Assembly (NCBI GenBank): GCA_028823485.1
Contig: JAPKBG010000010.1
Span: forward strand, 1-64,000
DNA length: 64,000 nt
From: Methylophilaceae bacterium
Lineage (GTDB): Bacteria; Pseudomonadota; Gammaproteobacteria; Burkholderiales; Methylophilaceae
Direction: 5' to 3'
This document shows positions 45,577 through 54,215 of this stretch, piece after piece. Position 1 is the stretch's first letter; the number at the start of each line of letters is the position of its first letter. Made by a program: the position numbers and the translations under genes. The notes beneath the pieces are model-generated. The model was not told the DNA's origin. It was given only the letters and a program-made list of their open reading frames with translations, and did not search any database.

Positions 45577-45607
45577 GGAAGACTTTAATATGAAGTCTTT
45601 TTTGTTT
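45577..45607 (+). terminator. Rho-independent terminator after the EF-hand gene
   Basis: AAGACTT (45579-45585) pairs with AAGTCTT (45593-45599) around TAATATG, followed by a run of Ts. Confidence 0.8.
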
Positions 45608-45635
45608 TTATAAGCATCTAAGCTAAAGTAGAGGC

Positions 45636-46772
45636 ATGGCTAGTCCCAATCAAACTGTTGTACAAATCGTTGGCTCTATTGCCGAATTTGATGCGAGTGA
45701 GTGGAATGCATTAAGTGCAGGGATGCCACTACTCAGCCATGCATTCTTAGCCGCGTTAGAAACCTCAGGTTCTGTTGGCGAAGGCACAGGCTGGAACCCC
45801 TCCATCATGATTATTCGCGAACAAGAAACACTGATTGGCGCTATTCCGCTGTATATCAAATCACATTCCTATGGCGAGTATGTCTTTGACTGGGCATGGG
45901 CGGATGCTTACGAGAAAAGTGGCTTTGCTTACTATCCTAAATTACTCACTGCTATTCCATTTTCGCCCATTACCAGTACGCGCTTACTTGCAAACAATAA
46001 CGAAACTAAATTGCATCTAATTGAAGCGCTTGAATCTGTGATGCGACAACATGAGTTATCTAGTGCACATGTATTATTTCCTGATGATGCCGATGCCGCG
46101 CTATTGGAGCAAGAGGGCTGGATAAAACGGACTGGCGTACAGTTCCGATGGGAGAATGAAGCGTATGAGTCCTTCGAACACTTCTTGCAGAGCTTAAGCC
46201 ATAACAAGCGTAAAAAAATCCATCAAGAGCGTAAGAAGGTTGCACAAGCAGGCGTGACTTGCCGTTTGATTAAAGGCGCAGAAGCGACGCAAGCGGATTG
46301 GGATTTTTTCTATCAGTGTTATTGCAAAACGTATGAAGAGCATCGCTCAACGCCGTATTTAACGCGTGCCTTTTTTGAAACAATCGCGCAAACCATGTCA
46401 CAGCATATCTTGCTCATCATGGCAGAAATTGAAGGTGATCCTGTCGCCAGCACCTTGAATTTTTATGATGATACGACCTTGTATGGACGCTATTGGGGCG
46501 CGACGCAGTTTGTCTCAGGTTTACACTTTGAACTTTGCTATTACCAAGCGCAACAATTTTGCATCGCTGAAAATATTCAATACTTTGAAGGCGGCGCGCA
46601 AGGGGAGCATAAGTTGGCGCGTGGCTTCAAACCGCGGCCAACCTGCTCGTATCATAAAATTGCCCACCCAGATTTTGAAATCGCGATTAAAGGCTTCTTA
46701 GCCAGAGAAGCGAATGGTATGGAAGTCTATACATCAGAGCTAGAAGATCGTGCCCCCTTTAAGGCTAAGTAG
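45636..46772 (+). CDS. FemAB/GNAT-like acyltransferase (DUF482, COG3146)
   Basis: 378 aa, no signal peptide. DUF482 family, related to peptidoglycan-bridge FemABX and GNAT enzymes: SLSHNKRKKIHQERKKV and the C-terminal half with DTTLYGRYWGATQFVSGLHFELCYYQ, FEGGAQGEHKLARGFKPR are its hallmark blocks. Substrate unknown; some annotations suggest an N-acyltransferase acting on lipids or peptidoglycan. Not linked to a biosynthetic cluster here. Plus strand, 28 bp beyond the EF-hand terminator. Confidence 0.88.
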   Translation: MASPNQTVVQIVGSIAEFDASEWNALSAGMPLLSHAFLAALETSGSVGEGTGWNPSIMIIREQETLIGAIPLYIKSHSYGEYVFDWAWADAYEKSGFAYYPKLLTAIPFSPITSTRLLANNNETKLHLIEALESVMRQHELSSAHVLFPDDADAALLEQEGWIKRTGVQFRWENEAYESFEHFLQSLSHNKRKKIHQERKKVAQAGVTCRLIKGAEATQADWDFFYQCYCKTYEEHRSTPYLTRAFFETIAQTMSQHILLIMAEIEGDPVASTLNFYDDTTLYGRYWGATQFVSGLHFELCYYQAQQFCIAENIQYFEGGAQGEHKLARGFKPRPTCSYHKIAHPDFEIAIKGFLAREANGMEVYTSELEDRAPFKAK

Positions 46773-46854
46773 CTAGTTACCAACCGACTTCCTTGCCGTC
46801 GTAAGCAATAAAATGATTACGTAAAGTCACTAGGCAGCATTACGTGATGCGCGT

Positions 46855-46875
46855 AGCGATAAAAAATCGCTTTGT
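46855..46875 (+). terminator. Possible weak terminator after the DUF482 gene
   Basis: AGCGAT (46855-46860) pairs with ATCGCT (46866-46871) around a 5-A loop, followed by TTGTC only. The stem is short and the T-run weak, so this may be a processing or attenuation hairpin ahead of pqqA. Confidence 0.35.
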
Positions 46876-46939
46876 CAGTAATATAGTACTCATACCAACA
46901 GATCACACGGATATGTTGTAAAACCAAAGGAGAATTATT

Positions 46940-47011
46940 ATGTGGACAACACCAGCAGCTACAGAAATGCGTTTTGGCTTTGAAGTAACAATGTACGTAA
47001 TGAACAAATAA
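46940..47011 (+). CDS. pqqA: Pyrroloquinoline quinone precursor peptide PqqA
   Basis: 23 codons, below the ORF track limit. MWTTPAATEMRFGFEVTM continues YVMNK, the PqqA sequence with the Glu15 and Tyr19 (E-V-T-M-Y) that PqqE cross-links to start PQQ synthesis. AAGGAGA lies about 8 nt before the ATG and a strong terminator follows at 47055. pqqB, C, D and E are not adjacent (HAD and DUF482 genes flank it), so this is an orphan copy; in methylotrophs extra pqqA genes boost peptide supply. PQQ is the cofactor of periplasmic methanol dehydrogenases. Confidence 0.93.
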   Translation: MWTTPAATEMRFGFEVTMYVMNK

Positions 47012-47054
47012 GCTAGCGTAAAAAATAACTTGCAGATTTATCCTCTGCAAAAAC

Positions 47055-47086
47055 TAAAAAGTTCAACTTCGGTTGGGCTTTTTTGT
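47055..47086 (+). terminator. Strong rho-independent terminator after pqqA
   Basis: AAAAGTTCAAC-TTCG-GTTGGGCTTTT: a ~10-bp stem with two G-T pairs and a UUCG tetraloop, followed by a T-run. A stable end for an abundant short mRNA. Confidence 0.85.
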
Positions 47087-47197
47087 GTCCGCACGATTGG
47101 TATCGTTGGACTGCATCGCTCACAAAGGTAAAGGCGGAAGGTGTGGTAAAGTCACCCTTTATTTGAAAGTGCTTTTAAAAAAGCGATAACAATACAA

Positions 47198-47869
47198 GTG
47201 ACACAAGCAAACAAAAAATCAGTCATCAGAGCAGCCATCTTCGATATGGATGGACTATTAATCGACTCAGAGCGCATGATTATGCAAGCCTGCATTGCGG
47301 CAGCTAAAGAAATCGATATTACCTACACGCAAGCCGAGTATGCGGAACTCATTGGCAGAGCGTGGCCAGATGCTACCCGCATCATGACCAAACAGCTTGG
47401 TGGAGACGATAACTTTCAACATGTGATGCATTGCATCAATGCAGGCTTGGATAAAGGCGGCAATGTCTTCCCGCTCAAAACAGGCGCATTAGCTTTATTA
47501 AAGCACTATCAAGAGCGCGACATCATTTGCGGTGTTGCTTCATCTTCCCCCATTAGCCATATCGAAGAACGCCTAAGCGCAGTTGGCGTACGCGACTACT
47601 TTACTATTGTCAGTAGTGGTCATGAAGTCGAAAACGGTAAACCGCATCCTGATATCTATCTGTTAGCCATGGAGCGTCTACAAGACCATGTTAAGTTTGC
47701 AGCACATGAATGTATTGCTTTTGAAGATAGCGAGCCTGGTGCGCGCGCAGCGATTGCGGCTAATTTAGATGTCGTTGTCGTACCAGATTTAAAACAGCCT
47801 AGTGACTTTGTGCGAGAGAATAGCTTTAAGGTAGTTGAATCGTTGGATCATTTTTTAAAGGGTTTGTAG
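47198..47869 (+). CDS. HAD-superfamily hydrolase (phosphoglucomutase/phosphatase-like)
   Basis: 223 aa, GTG start. HAD motif I AAIFDMDGLLIDSERM, cap domain, motif II VASSSPISHIE, motif III region NGKPHPDIYL and motif IV FEDSEPGARAA. This is the beta-phosphoglucomutase/YcjU-like subfamily; the substrate cannot be told from sequence. The gene's stop lies in a palindromic repeat. Confidence 0.9.
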   Translation: MTQANKKSVIRAAIFDMDGLLIDSERMIMQACIAAAKEIDITYTQAEYAELIGRAWPDATRIMTKQLGGDDNFQHVMHCINAGLDKGGNVFPLKTGALALLKHYQERDIICGVASSSPISHIEERLSAVGVRDYFTIVSSGHEVENGKPHPDIYLLAMERLQDHVKFAAHECIAFEDSEPGARAAIAANLDVVVVPDLKQPSDFVRENSFKVVESLDHFLKGL

Positions 47870-47950
47870 GGCAACAATAAACGGAGTGCATTGCGCCGTA
47901 TGAAAAAGTGGCAACATGCGGCGCAATGCCTTGCAGTTGTTGCGCCCTAC
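47866..47950. repeat. REP-like extragenic palindrome
   Basis: Imperfect inverted repeat: GTAGGGCAACAA...GCATTGCGCCG on the left and, inverted, GTAGGGCGCAACAA...GCATTGCGCCG on the right, 85 bp long. The GTAGGG-CAA-ATTGCGCC wording is that of the common REP/MITE-like palindromes of proteobacteria. It spans the end of the HAD gene and the start of the NnrS relic. Confidence 0.6.
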
Positions 47951-47959
47951 ATGAGGCGA

Positions 47960-49177
47960 CTAACCGAAAGCACCATCAGCCCTAGGCTTTAATAATATAG
48001 GCATGTAAATGCTGACAAAAATAGTAAAAGCCAGCACCCAAAAAATAGCGGCGACTAGTACCCATAACGTGTAAAACTGTGACGTTATCATCGGTATGAA
48101 CACGCGGAATAAAACGCTTGCGATGATGCTAGCGAAAGCAACGGCAATCCAAGGTGAAGGCTTTCTAATATCGCGGCCTGTATGACCTAATGCCACTCGA
48201 GACATCATACCAATGGTGATTAAGCCAATTTCGCCGATGGTAAATAGATGTAATGTTAAAATAGACATGTTGCTATTGTCGGCTTTTAAGGCAAAGAACA
48301 TAAAGCCGAGATTAATGAACCAAGCAGAACAATATAAACCCCATAGCAGTGGTACACGCCAGATGCCTATCGTATGCCAGTTGTATAAACGGAAGCCGTT
48401 TAAGGCAAGTAAAGTCCAAGCGAATAAGGGCGTTAAGTAAGGTGCTTGTACAAAGATAACATTGATGAATAACGCGAGAAAGACAAATAAAATGCTAATG
48501 TCTAACGCATTTATATTGCGTTAATTGTACTCTGGCTTCACTTTCACGCATCGTCACACCACGTTCAATAAAGAATGGAATAATGAGGCGACCAATCATC
48601 AAAATTAAGCTAATAAATAATAGCGCGGCACCAGTAATCGCATAGAGCATGCCGTTAGCAATCACATCAAAGTAACCAAGAAAAAACACAAGGTTACCAA
48701 TACATAACAGCAGCACTTTACTCACAACAGCTAGTTGCATCCAAATTTTAGCTTTGAAAATAGGGATACTAATAGAGACAAGCAGCATCAATCCAAGTAG
48801 CAAGTCTACGGGAGCCACCCATGGTAAAAAGGCGGTGCCGAATAAAAATAATATTCTTACCGCAGCCCAAAGTGCAAACAGTAACATGAGCGGCTTACCA
48901 AAAATGGTAGGAGCACCCGTCCAGTTTTTAACAGCCGTTAATAAAAATCCAGCCACCACCGCCATGCCATAACCATATAGCATTTCATGCGCATGCCATT
49001 GGCTAGCTGAAATGTGATTAATCGTAATTAAACCACTAGATCAATAAACCGCCATTCACAAGGCAATAGAAACAATGCTAAAAATATCTGCGCCTAAGAA
49101 AAAAGGTCGAAAGCGAAGGTTAAATAATGCACATTGATGAGCGTTTCTTGCGTGGACTTATTGATTGGGATTTGCAT
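47960..49177 (-). pseudogene. nnrS: NnrS-family heme/copper membrane protein, decayed
   Basis: NnrS proteins are polytopic heme-copper proteins linked to nitric oxide stress. An ATG at 49177 starts MQIPINKSTQETLINV; a frameshift follows and the frame LRFRPFFLGADIFSIVSIAL appears, then two TGA codons where Trp is expected, then WHAHEMLYGYGMAVVAGFLLTAVKNWTG (the NnrS core). A frameshift near 48515 leads to the C-terminal frame (NALDISILFVFL...). At least two frameshifts and two stops, so it cannot be made whole. The ORF track shows only the two surviving pieces. Confidence 0.85.
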
Positions 49178-49344
49178 ATTAATCTGATGTTGAATACTGA
49201 ACTGAGCTGGCTCTAATCATAGCCTTATTTCTAATTATGGTGCTTGATTCAAGGCCAGTTTAGACAATCATTACTGCAAGTATTTAGCCTTGTATAATAG
49301 CCGCTGACATTAAAGATCCTAATCAATTTTAATAACTGCACAAT

Positions 49345-50253
49345 ATGCTCACTTACCCAATACTAACCCCATCAGAACAAGCGAACCTACCGCGATTAAT
49401 CATAGCTCCCACTGCGCTACCAAGCCAGTTCGAAGACAGTACGCATCAAGTGTTTTTATGCGATACAGCTGATGGGCGCATGGTGTTGAAGGTGTGTGAT
49501 GAAGCAGCGGTGGTTCAATCAGGTTTTTGGCAGGGGTTAAACCTATTGTTTGGCGCTGACTTCCCGAATAACTTAGCGCAGATTCAGCACACACATGAAT
49601 TGCTAAGCAAGCAAGGGTTGTATGCAGTGCCAGATTTCGTTGCATCTAGCCGTGGTGAATCTGCACATGATTTTGTATTGACGCGTTTTATTGAGGGTGT
49701 TGATGTTGAGGCTTCGCAAGTAACGGATTCGATGGTGGTGCAGTTGGCAAAACATATCACGCAGTTACATCAAATGACGCATTCAACTTGGGGAGGCTTC
49801 TATGCACCAACGTATCAAGCTGCTGAGTGGGGTGAACGTTTACATGACACACTATCAGCATTAGCTGCTAAAAATGCGGTTAGCGTTCCAGAAGCGTTAT
49901 TACAGGATGTATTATCGCAGGCTAGTCAGTTACAAGAAACGACATTCGTGCCGATGATGTTGGATTTGCGTTGGGATCAATTTAGACGGGTAGACCATGC
50001 GCAGGCTGGTGTACAGGCTGATACATTGGCGTTGATTGATTTAGATGCTTTTGTGATGACGCCTCGCGCCTTGGATTTAGTGCTGTTGGCATACATTTTA
50101 ACGCCGCCACAATTTGCTTTGTTTAAAACGACTTATACAACAACGCATGACTGGCCTGATTACTCAGCGCAGAAGCCATGTTATCAATTACTGTTGTTTT
50201 TAATGCAGGTGTTGGGCAAGACGGATTTAGCGCAATGGATGAAACGGGCTTAA
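49345..50253 (+). CDS. APH-fold phosphotransferase, candidate thiamine kinase
   Basis: 302 aa of the aminoglycoside-phosphotransferase/choline-kinase fold. The N-lobe has VFLCDTADGRMVLKV with the ATP lysine; the catalytic loop reads MMLDLRWDQFRR (Brenner-like HxDxxxxN with altered His) and LIDLDAFVM holds the metal Asp. It is convergent with a TPP-riboswitch thiamine uptake operon, 10 bp from its end. E. coli thiamine kinase ThiK belongs to this fold, so thiamine kinase is a reasonable inference; no substrate is proven. Confidence 0.6.
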   Translation: MLTYPILTPSEQANLPRLIIAPTALPSQFEDSTHQVFLCDTADGRMVLKVCDEAAVVQSGFWQGLNLLFGADFPNNLAQIQHTHELLSKQGLYAVPDFVASSRGESAHDFVLTRFIEGVDVEASQVTDSMVVQLAKHITQLHQMTHSTWGGFYAPTYQAAEWGERLHDTLSALAAKNAVSVPEALLQDVLSQASQLQETTFVPMMLDLRWDQFRRVDHAQAGVQADTLALIDLDAFVMTPRALDLVLLAYILTPPQFALFKTTYTTTHDWPDYSAQKPCYQLLLFLMQVLGKTDLAQWMKRA

Positions 50254-50262
50254 CTATTGTTA

Positions 50263-50874
50263 TTAAACCGCTTTCTGCTTATGCAACTTAACCCAACTGA
50301 TATAGCCAGCAATGGCTAGGATGGTATTGAGGACGAATAAAGCGGCTGTAGCGTAATAACTGGTTTCAACATACAACACGACTGCGGCGGCATCGATAAT
50401 CACCCAATAGAGCCAATTCTGTAGAATCTTCTTCGCCATTAGCCATGTGTTCATGACAGCAAACACAGTGGTATAAGCATCTAGCGTAGGGCTTTGTGAT
50501 TGGTTATTTATCGTTAAGTAATAAGTAGCGGCGGCACTGATAATAAGACCAATGGCGATAAAGGCGAGGTTCTTAGGCCATCCCCAACTGGTAATCGCTA
50601 ATGTGCCTTCGGTTTTGCCATGCTTGCGCCATAGCCAATAGCCATAAACCGCCATGCCGATATAGTAGAAATTGAGCAAGGCCTGCATGGGAAGCTGACC
50701 TTCCCAAAACAGGACGGTGTAAATAATCGTGCTGAAAAATGCAAACGGCCAACACCATTGTGATTCTTTTGACGCGAGCAGAATATAGGCCACGCCCATC
50801 AAGGCTGCGGTAATCTCCCAGCCTGACATTTGTGCAAAGCCAGTGATGATGGTGTTGAGCGTTATGTTTTCCAT
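50263..50874 (-). CDS. pnuT: PnuC-family vitamin permease, probably PnuT (thiamine)
   Basis: 203 aa inner-membrane protein with 7 hydrophobic helices of the PnuC/SWEET-like family. Typical segments: KESQWCWPFAFFSTIIYTVLFW, NFYYIGMAVYGYWLWRKHG and TWLMAKKILQNWLYWVIIDAA. PnuC members move nicotinamide riboside (PnuC), riboflavin (PnuX) or thiamine (PnuT). Its place in a TPP-riboswitch unit with a YkoF-like gene points to thiamine (inference). Confidence 0.85.
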   Translation of the reverse strand: MENITLNTIITGFAQMSGWEITAALMGVAYILLASKESQWCWPFAFFSTIIYTVLFWEGQLPMQALLNFYYIGMAVYGYWLWRKHGKTEGTLAITSWGWPKNLAFIAIGLIISAAATYYLTINNQSQSPTLDAYTTVFAVMNTWLMAKKILQNWLYWVIIDAAAVVLYVETSYYATAALFVLNTILAIAGYISWVKLHKQKAV

Positions 50875-50887
50875 GATGATTAAACCG

Positions 50888-51148
50888 TTATACGTCTACA
50901 ACATCAGCACGATCAGTACCGATAAATTTCATAGCAAATACACTGTGTGGCAATACTTCGAATACCGCTTCGATTTCGCGATCAATACAATCCATCACGT
51001 CACGGTATTCACCAAACACTTGGGTGCTTAAACTATTACGCTTCACCACTAGTTTCTCATTGGATTCTAACTGTAGTATAAATTCTAAAATTGGCTCAAT
51101 ATAATCTTCAGTTAATGGGTAAAGACTAATGTCTAAAGAAATACGCAT
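50888..51148 (-). CDS. YkoF-like thiamine/HMP-binding protein
   Basis: 86 aa. MRISLDISLYPLTEDYIEP and LSTQVFGEYRDVMDCI are the hallmarks of the YkoF/MTH1187 family; VFAMKFIGTDRADVVDV ends it. YkoF binds thiamine/HMP in the Bacillus thiamine precursor uptake system. Single-domain version (half of YkoF). Sits between the TonB receptor (60 bp) and the pnuT-like gene (13 bp), so all three share the riboswitch transcript. Confidence 0.8.
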   Translation of the reverse strand: MRISLDISLYPLTEDYIEPILEFILQLESNEKLVVKRNSLSTQVFGEYRDVMDCIDREIEAVFEVLPHSVFAMKFIGTDRADVVDV

Positions 51149-51208
51149 GTTCTTATTCCTGAAATTATTTTAAAAGAAGAGGGCGTTGCCACCCTCTTTG
51201 ATTAACGA

Positions 51209-53296
51209 TTAATAGTCGTAAGTGACTGTTACGCCACCGACACGTGGCTCACCAAGTTGCTGATAACCTTGAGGGTTAGTACCGCCGGAAAGGTCAAAGA
51301 AGAAACCGCGTGTTGCATAATCTTTATCAAACAAATTCCGGACCCATAGTGTTGTTTTCCAGTGTTTAGTTGTGTAATCAACACTGGTATTCACTAATGC
51401 ATAAGCGTTAGATTTTGAGTCATGGCTGTCAGAAAAGTATAAGGCATCTTTACCTTCAACATTAGCACGCAGTGTCCATTTAGACGCGATATACCATTCA
51501 GACCCTAAGCTAAATTGATAGGAGGGTGCATTGGCAACATTACGGCCTTTAGGACTAAAAGCACCAGTTTTTGGATTTTTATAATCATCAAACTCAGTGT
51601 CAAGTAAGCCAAGTGAACCAATCACACGGAATTTATCCGTTAAGAACCAATCTAGGTCGGCTTCGATACCCATGTGTGTTGCTTCGGATGCATTGGCAGT
51701 AAACAAAATAAATTCAGGCCCACCAACTTCTTGAGTAGAACTTTTTGTTTGTGCATCTTTACGTTTCGCATAAAAAGCGGAGAAATTAGTCATTAACGTG
51801 CCATCCAGCCAGCTAGATTTCACACCAGCTTCAAGATTCCACATATATTCGGTATTAAATTCTCGCGCGTTAGCAGCAATTCTATTATCGTCATTAATAC
51901 CGCCTGGCTTATATCCGCGTGTCAATGAAGTGTAAAGTAACTGTTCTTTGTTTGCTTGGTAGTTCAAACCTAATTTGGCGCCGTATAGGACCTCACTAAT
52001 ATCTGTTTTAAGACTACTTGCAGTACCTCTAACAATACCTGCATCATCATATTGTGCTTCAAAGCGCTCAATACGTGCACCAGTGACTAACGTTAACTTG
52101 TCTGTTAAACGGCTATCTAATTGACCAAATACTGCTGTGTTCTCTGTATTGTAATCACCGTCAACCTGCGTTAAAGGACAGCATCCACCAAAAACTGTGT
52201 AGTCTACGCGTGAGTTAAATGATTCATCTTGATTGAAGTGATATACCCCTATTGTCCAATCTGTTGATTCATTAAAAATACGACCTGCTTTGTCGGATAA
52301 TGCTCGCACTTCAAAAGAGTAGTTATCTCGGTCACGTTTATATTGTTCACCACTATTAATAGTGGACCAGTCACCATCAAAGCTATAAGTAGAGGCAGAG
52401 TTTAGATAAGTCGCTTCAGATTGCATGATGACAGCATCTGAAAGTTGCCAATTTGCTTTAACCGAAAAAGCATTGGTGTTTTGAGTGTCTACACCAGGCT
52501 GATTTGACTTGCTGTTACGCGTGTTGTCAGATGTAAATGCATCGTATCCATTATTAATATCTAAATGCATAAAGGTAAAGTCAAGCGTTAAATCTTCAGT
52601 TGCGAATAACTTAAATTTACTGCGAAAGGTTAACTCATCTTGGTTTTGCGTATTATCACGGCCTAAGGTGTCGTTATCCATATAGCCGTCTGATTTATGG
52701 CTATAAATTGAAGCGCGACCAAGTAGTTGGTCTTCAACAATTGTACCGCTTACAGCAGCACCAAAGTTACGGGTATTGTATTCAGCAAAGCCTGTCTGCG
52801 CACGCATTTTAAATTCTTTTGTTGGTTCCGCACTGCGCATCGTAATTACACCAGCGATTGCATTTGGTCCAAACTTAGTCCCTTGAGGGCCGCGCAATAC
52901 TTCAACAGAATCAATATCAAACAGAGTAGAGGCGCCACCAATGCGGCTGAAATCAATGCCATCAATAATTAAACCAACGGAAGGGTTAATAGGGCTGGTA
53001 TATTGACTGCGAATGCCCATGCCTCGTATTTGGTAGAATCTACTGCGTGATGCGCCGCTAGATACATTTACATTCGGTGCAAGATTCAAAACTTCTTCAA
53101 GGTGCTGCGCACCACGTGATTGAATGGTTTCTTTATCAATTTCGGTCAAACTAACAGGGGTTTCAGCAGCTATGCTAGGGCGGAAATCTGCACTAGTAAT
53201 CACAGCAGGTACATCGACTGTTAACTCATCCGCTGCAAAAGCAGGGCTGGTTAATAAGAGGCCAATTAGCGTTAAACGCTTAGTAATCGGTTTCAA
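51209..53296 (-). CDS. TonB-dependent outer-membrane receptor, probably for thiamine
   Basis: 695 aa. Signal peptide LTLIGLLLTSPAFA; plug domain with TPVSLTEIDKETIQ, VGLIIDGIDFSR and VEVLRGPQGTKFGPNAIAGVI; a 22-strand barrel ends with VTVTYDY (C-terminal aromatic). It starts with TTG (AAAGGA 5 nt upstream), the only start that fits the signal peptide. First gene behind a TPP riboswitch, hence probably imports thiamine or a phosphate ester (inference). A CC pair in VFGGCCPLTQ of a barrel loop is unusual. Confidence 0.9.
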   Translation of the reverse strand: MKPITKRLTLIGLLLTSPAFAADELTVDVPAVITSADFRPSIAAETPVSLTEIDKETIQSRGAQHLEEVLNLAPNVNVSSGASRSRFYQIRGMGIRSQYTSPINPSVGLIIDGIDFSRIGGASTLFDIDSVEVLRGPQGTKFGPNAIAGVITMRSAEPTKEFKMRAQTGFAEYNTRNFGAAVSGTIVEDQLLGRASIYSHKSDGYMDNDTLGRDNTQNQDELTFRSKFKLFATEDLTLDFTFMHLDINNGYDAFTSDNTRNSKSNQPGVDTQNTNAFSVKANWQLSDAVIMQSEATYLNSASTYSFDGDWSTINSGEQYKRDRDNYSFEVRALSDKAGRIFNESTDWTIGVYHFNQDESFNSRVDYTVFGGCCPLTQVDGDYNTENTAVFGQLDSRLTDKLTLVTGARIERFEAQYDDAGIVRGTASSLKTDISEVLYGAKLGLNYQANKEQLLYTSLTRGYKPGGINDDNRIAANAREFNTEYMWNLEAGVKSSWLDGTLMTNFSAFYAKRKDAQTKSSTQEVGGPEFILFTANASEATHMGIEADLDWFLTDKFRVIGSLGLLDTEFDDYKNPKTGAFSPKGRNVANAPSYQFSLGSEWYIASKWTLRANVEGKDALYFSDSHDSKSNAYALVNTSVDYTTKHWKTTLWVRNLFDKDYATRGFFFDLSGGTNPQGYQQLGEPRVGGVTVTYDY

Positions 53297-53420
53297 AGGT
53301 AATCCTTTCTATATATACATCATAAAAAGGACAGGAGAGATTAGCAGTAGAAGTGCAGTCGATTTGGTGCCACAAAAAACGAGTGAACGCCAAAAGACCA
53401 AATTGCTATAGTAGTAATGC

Positions 53421-53515
53421 TCTGCCTGTCCCTACGCCAGTATTAACTGGATCAGGTTCATTGGGTCCCTCACTTAAGAGATCTCAGGCAGTAAAGCCAC
53501 CCCAAGGCGTTTTGA
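53421..53515 (-). promoter_or_regulatory. TPP riboswitch (THI element)
   Basis: The minus strand carries the conserved thiamine pyrophosphate aptamer: GGGGTGGC, CTGCCTGAGATC, ACCCAATGAACCTGATCC and GTTAATACTGGCGTAGGGA are in the expected order, with P1 closed by GCCT (53505-53508) and AGGC (53424-53427). It lies ~125 nt upstream of the TonB receptor start. TPP binding should repress the receptor, YkoF-like and pnuT genes; the expression platform was not clear to the eye. Confidence 0.95.
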
Positions 53516-53617
53516 TTTTGCAATCAAGTGCGTATTATACGAGGAAATTCCGGAATCCGCTAGTGCTAGCCAGGGGTATGAATCAAAAAGGCCAACATCG
53601 CTGTCAGCCATATATAT

Positions 53618-53662
53618 TGGTGGCCCAAACTGGAATTGAACAAGTGACACGCGGATTTTCAA
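53618..53662 (-). other. 3' half of a tRNA-Phe (GAA) gene
   Basis: The minus strand reads TTGAAAATCCGCGTGTC, a T-arm ACTTG-TTCAATT-CCAGT and an acceptor strand TTGGGCC-A-CCA: anticodon GAA, variable loop, T-arm and 3' end of tRNA-Phe in proper spacing. The 5' half is absent (upstream DNA is AT-rich and not tRNA-like), and the T-stem has a mismatch, so it is a fragment. Such 3' tRNA ends are left by integrases at att sites. Confidence 0.75.
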
Positions 53663-54215
53663 GAAGAAAGTTAAAAATTAAATTCATTAAATCAATAGCT
53701 TGTAACGCTCGAAAATTATACAGTTAGTCTAACTTAGTATGAGTTAGTTATGTATAGTGTAAATTAGTTACGATTTGGCTATGTTAATTAATTCAGCTAG
53801 CAACTTACTTAGTTTGTCATATAGTCGTGTATTAAGTATTGCCCTGCCTAATTATTGCCCTACTAATCCAGAACTCACTAGTTACGAACAGACGGCTGGA
53901 ATATCCGCATAGCGGACATTCAAAAAACATTCTACGCGCTAAAAAACACTAAAAATTCCGTAGGCACCTGCGTCCGCTTTTGCGATTTATGATACTGTAA
54001 TAAAAATACACCTAACTCTGAGAAATAAAAAAATTAGTATGAATCACATCGAATCGTCAATCACGTTATACACTGTTGTAAGATCTTAATAATCACCACT
54101 ATTCAATATTGAGCAACACCTTTTAGTCAACAGTTTCTAATACTAATTTTAGGCCCGATTTTTAATATTTTTAATTGACTAGTAAGGGAGTATCTAAAGC
54201 ATCAACGTCCTTGAT
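53663..54215. other. AT-rich intergenic region before the photolyase
   Basis: About 550 bp without a supported gene or RNA. AT-rich, with TTAGT-type short repetitions near 53720-53830. I see no strong promoter or hairpin pair. Together with the tRNA-Phe fragment it may be an old insertion junction. Confidence 0.5.

Noticed and set aside
47960-49177. TGA recoded as tryptophan
   Set aside because: TGA works as a stop in real genes here (e.g. the ATGA gene overlaps), and the same gene has frameshifts, so plain decay is simpler.
53353-53727. Plus-strand 124-aa ORF over the riboswitch
   Set aside because: It is antisense to the TPP riboswitch and the tRNA-Phe fragment and has no protein-like features.
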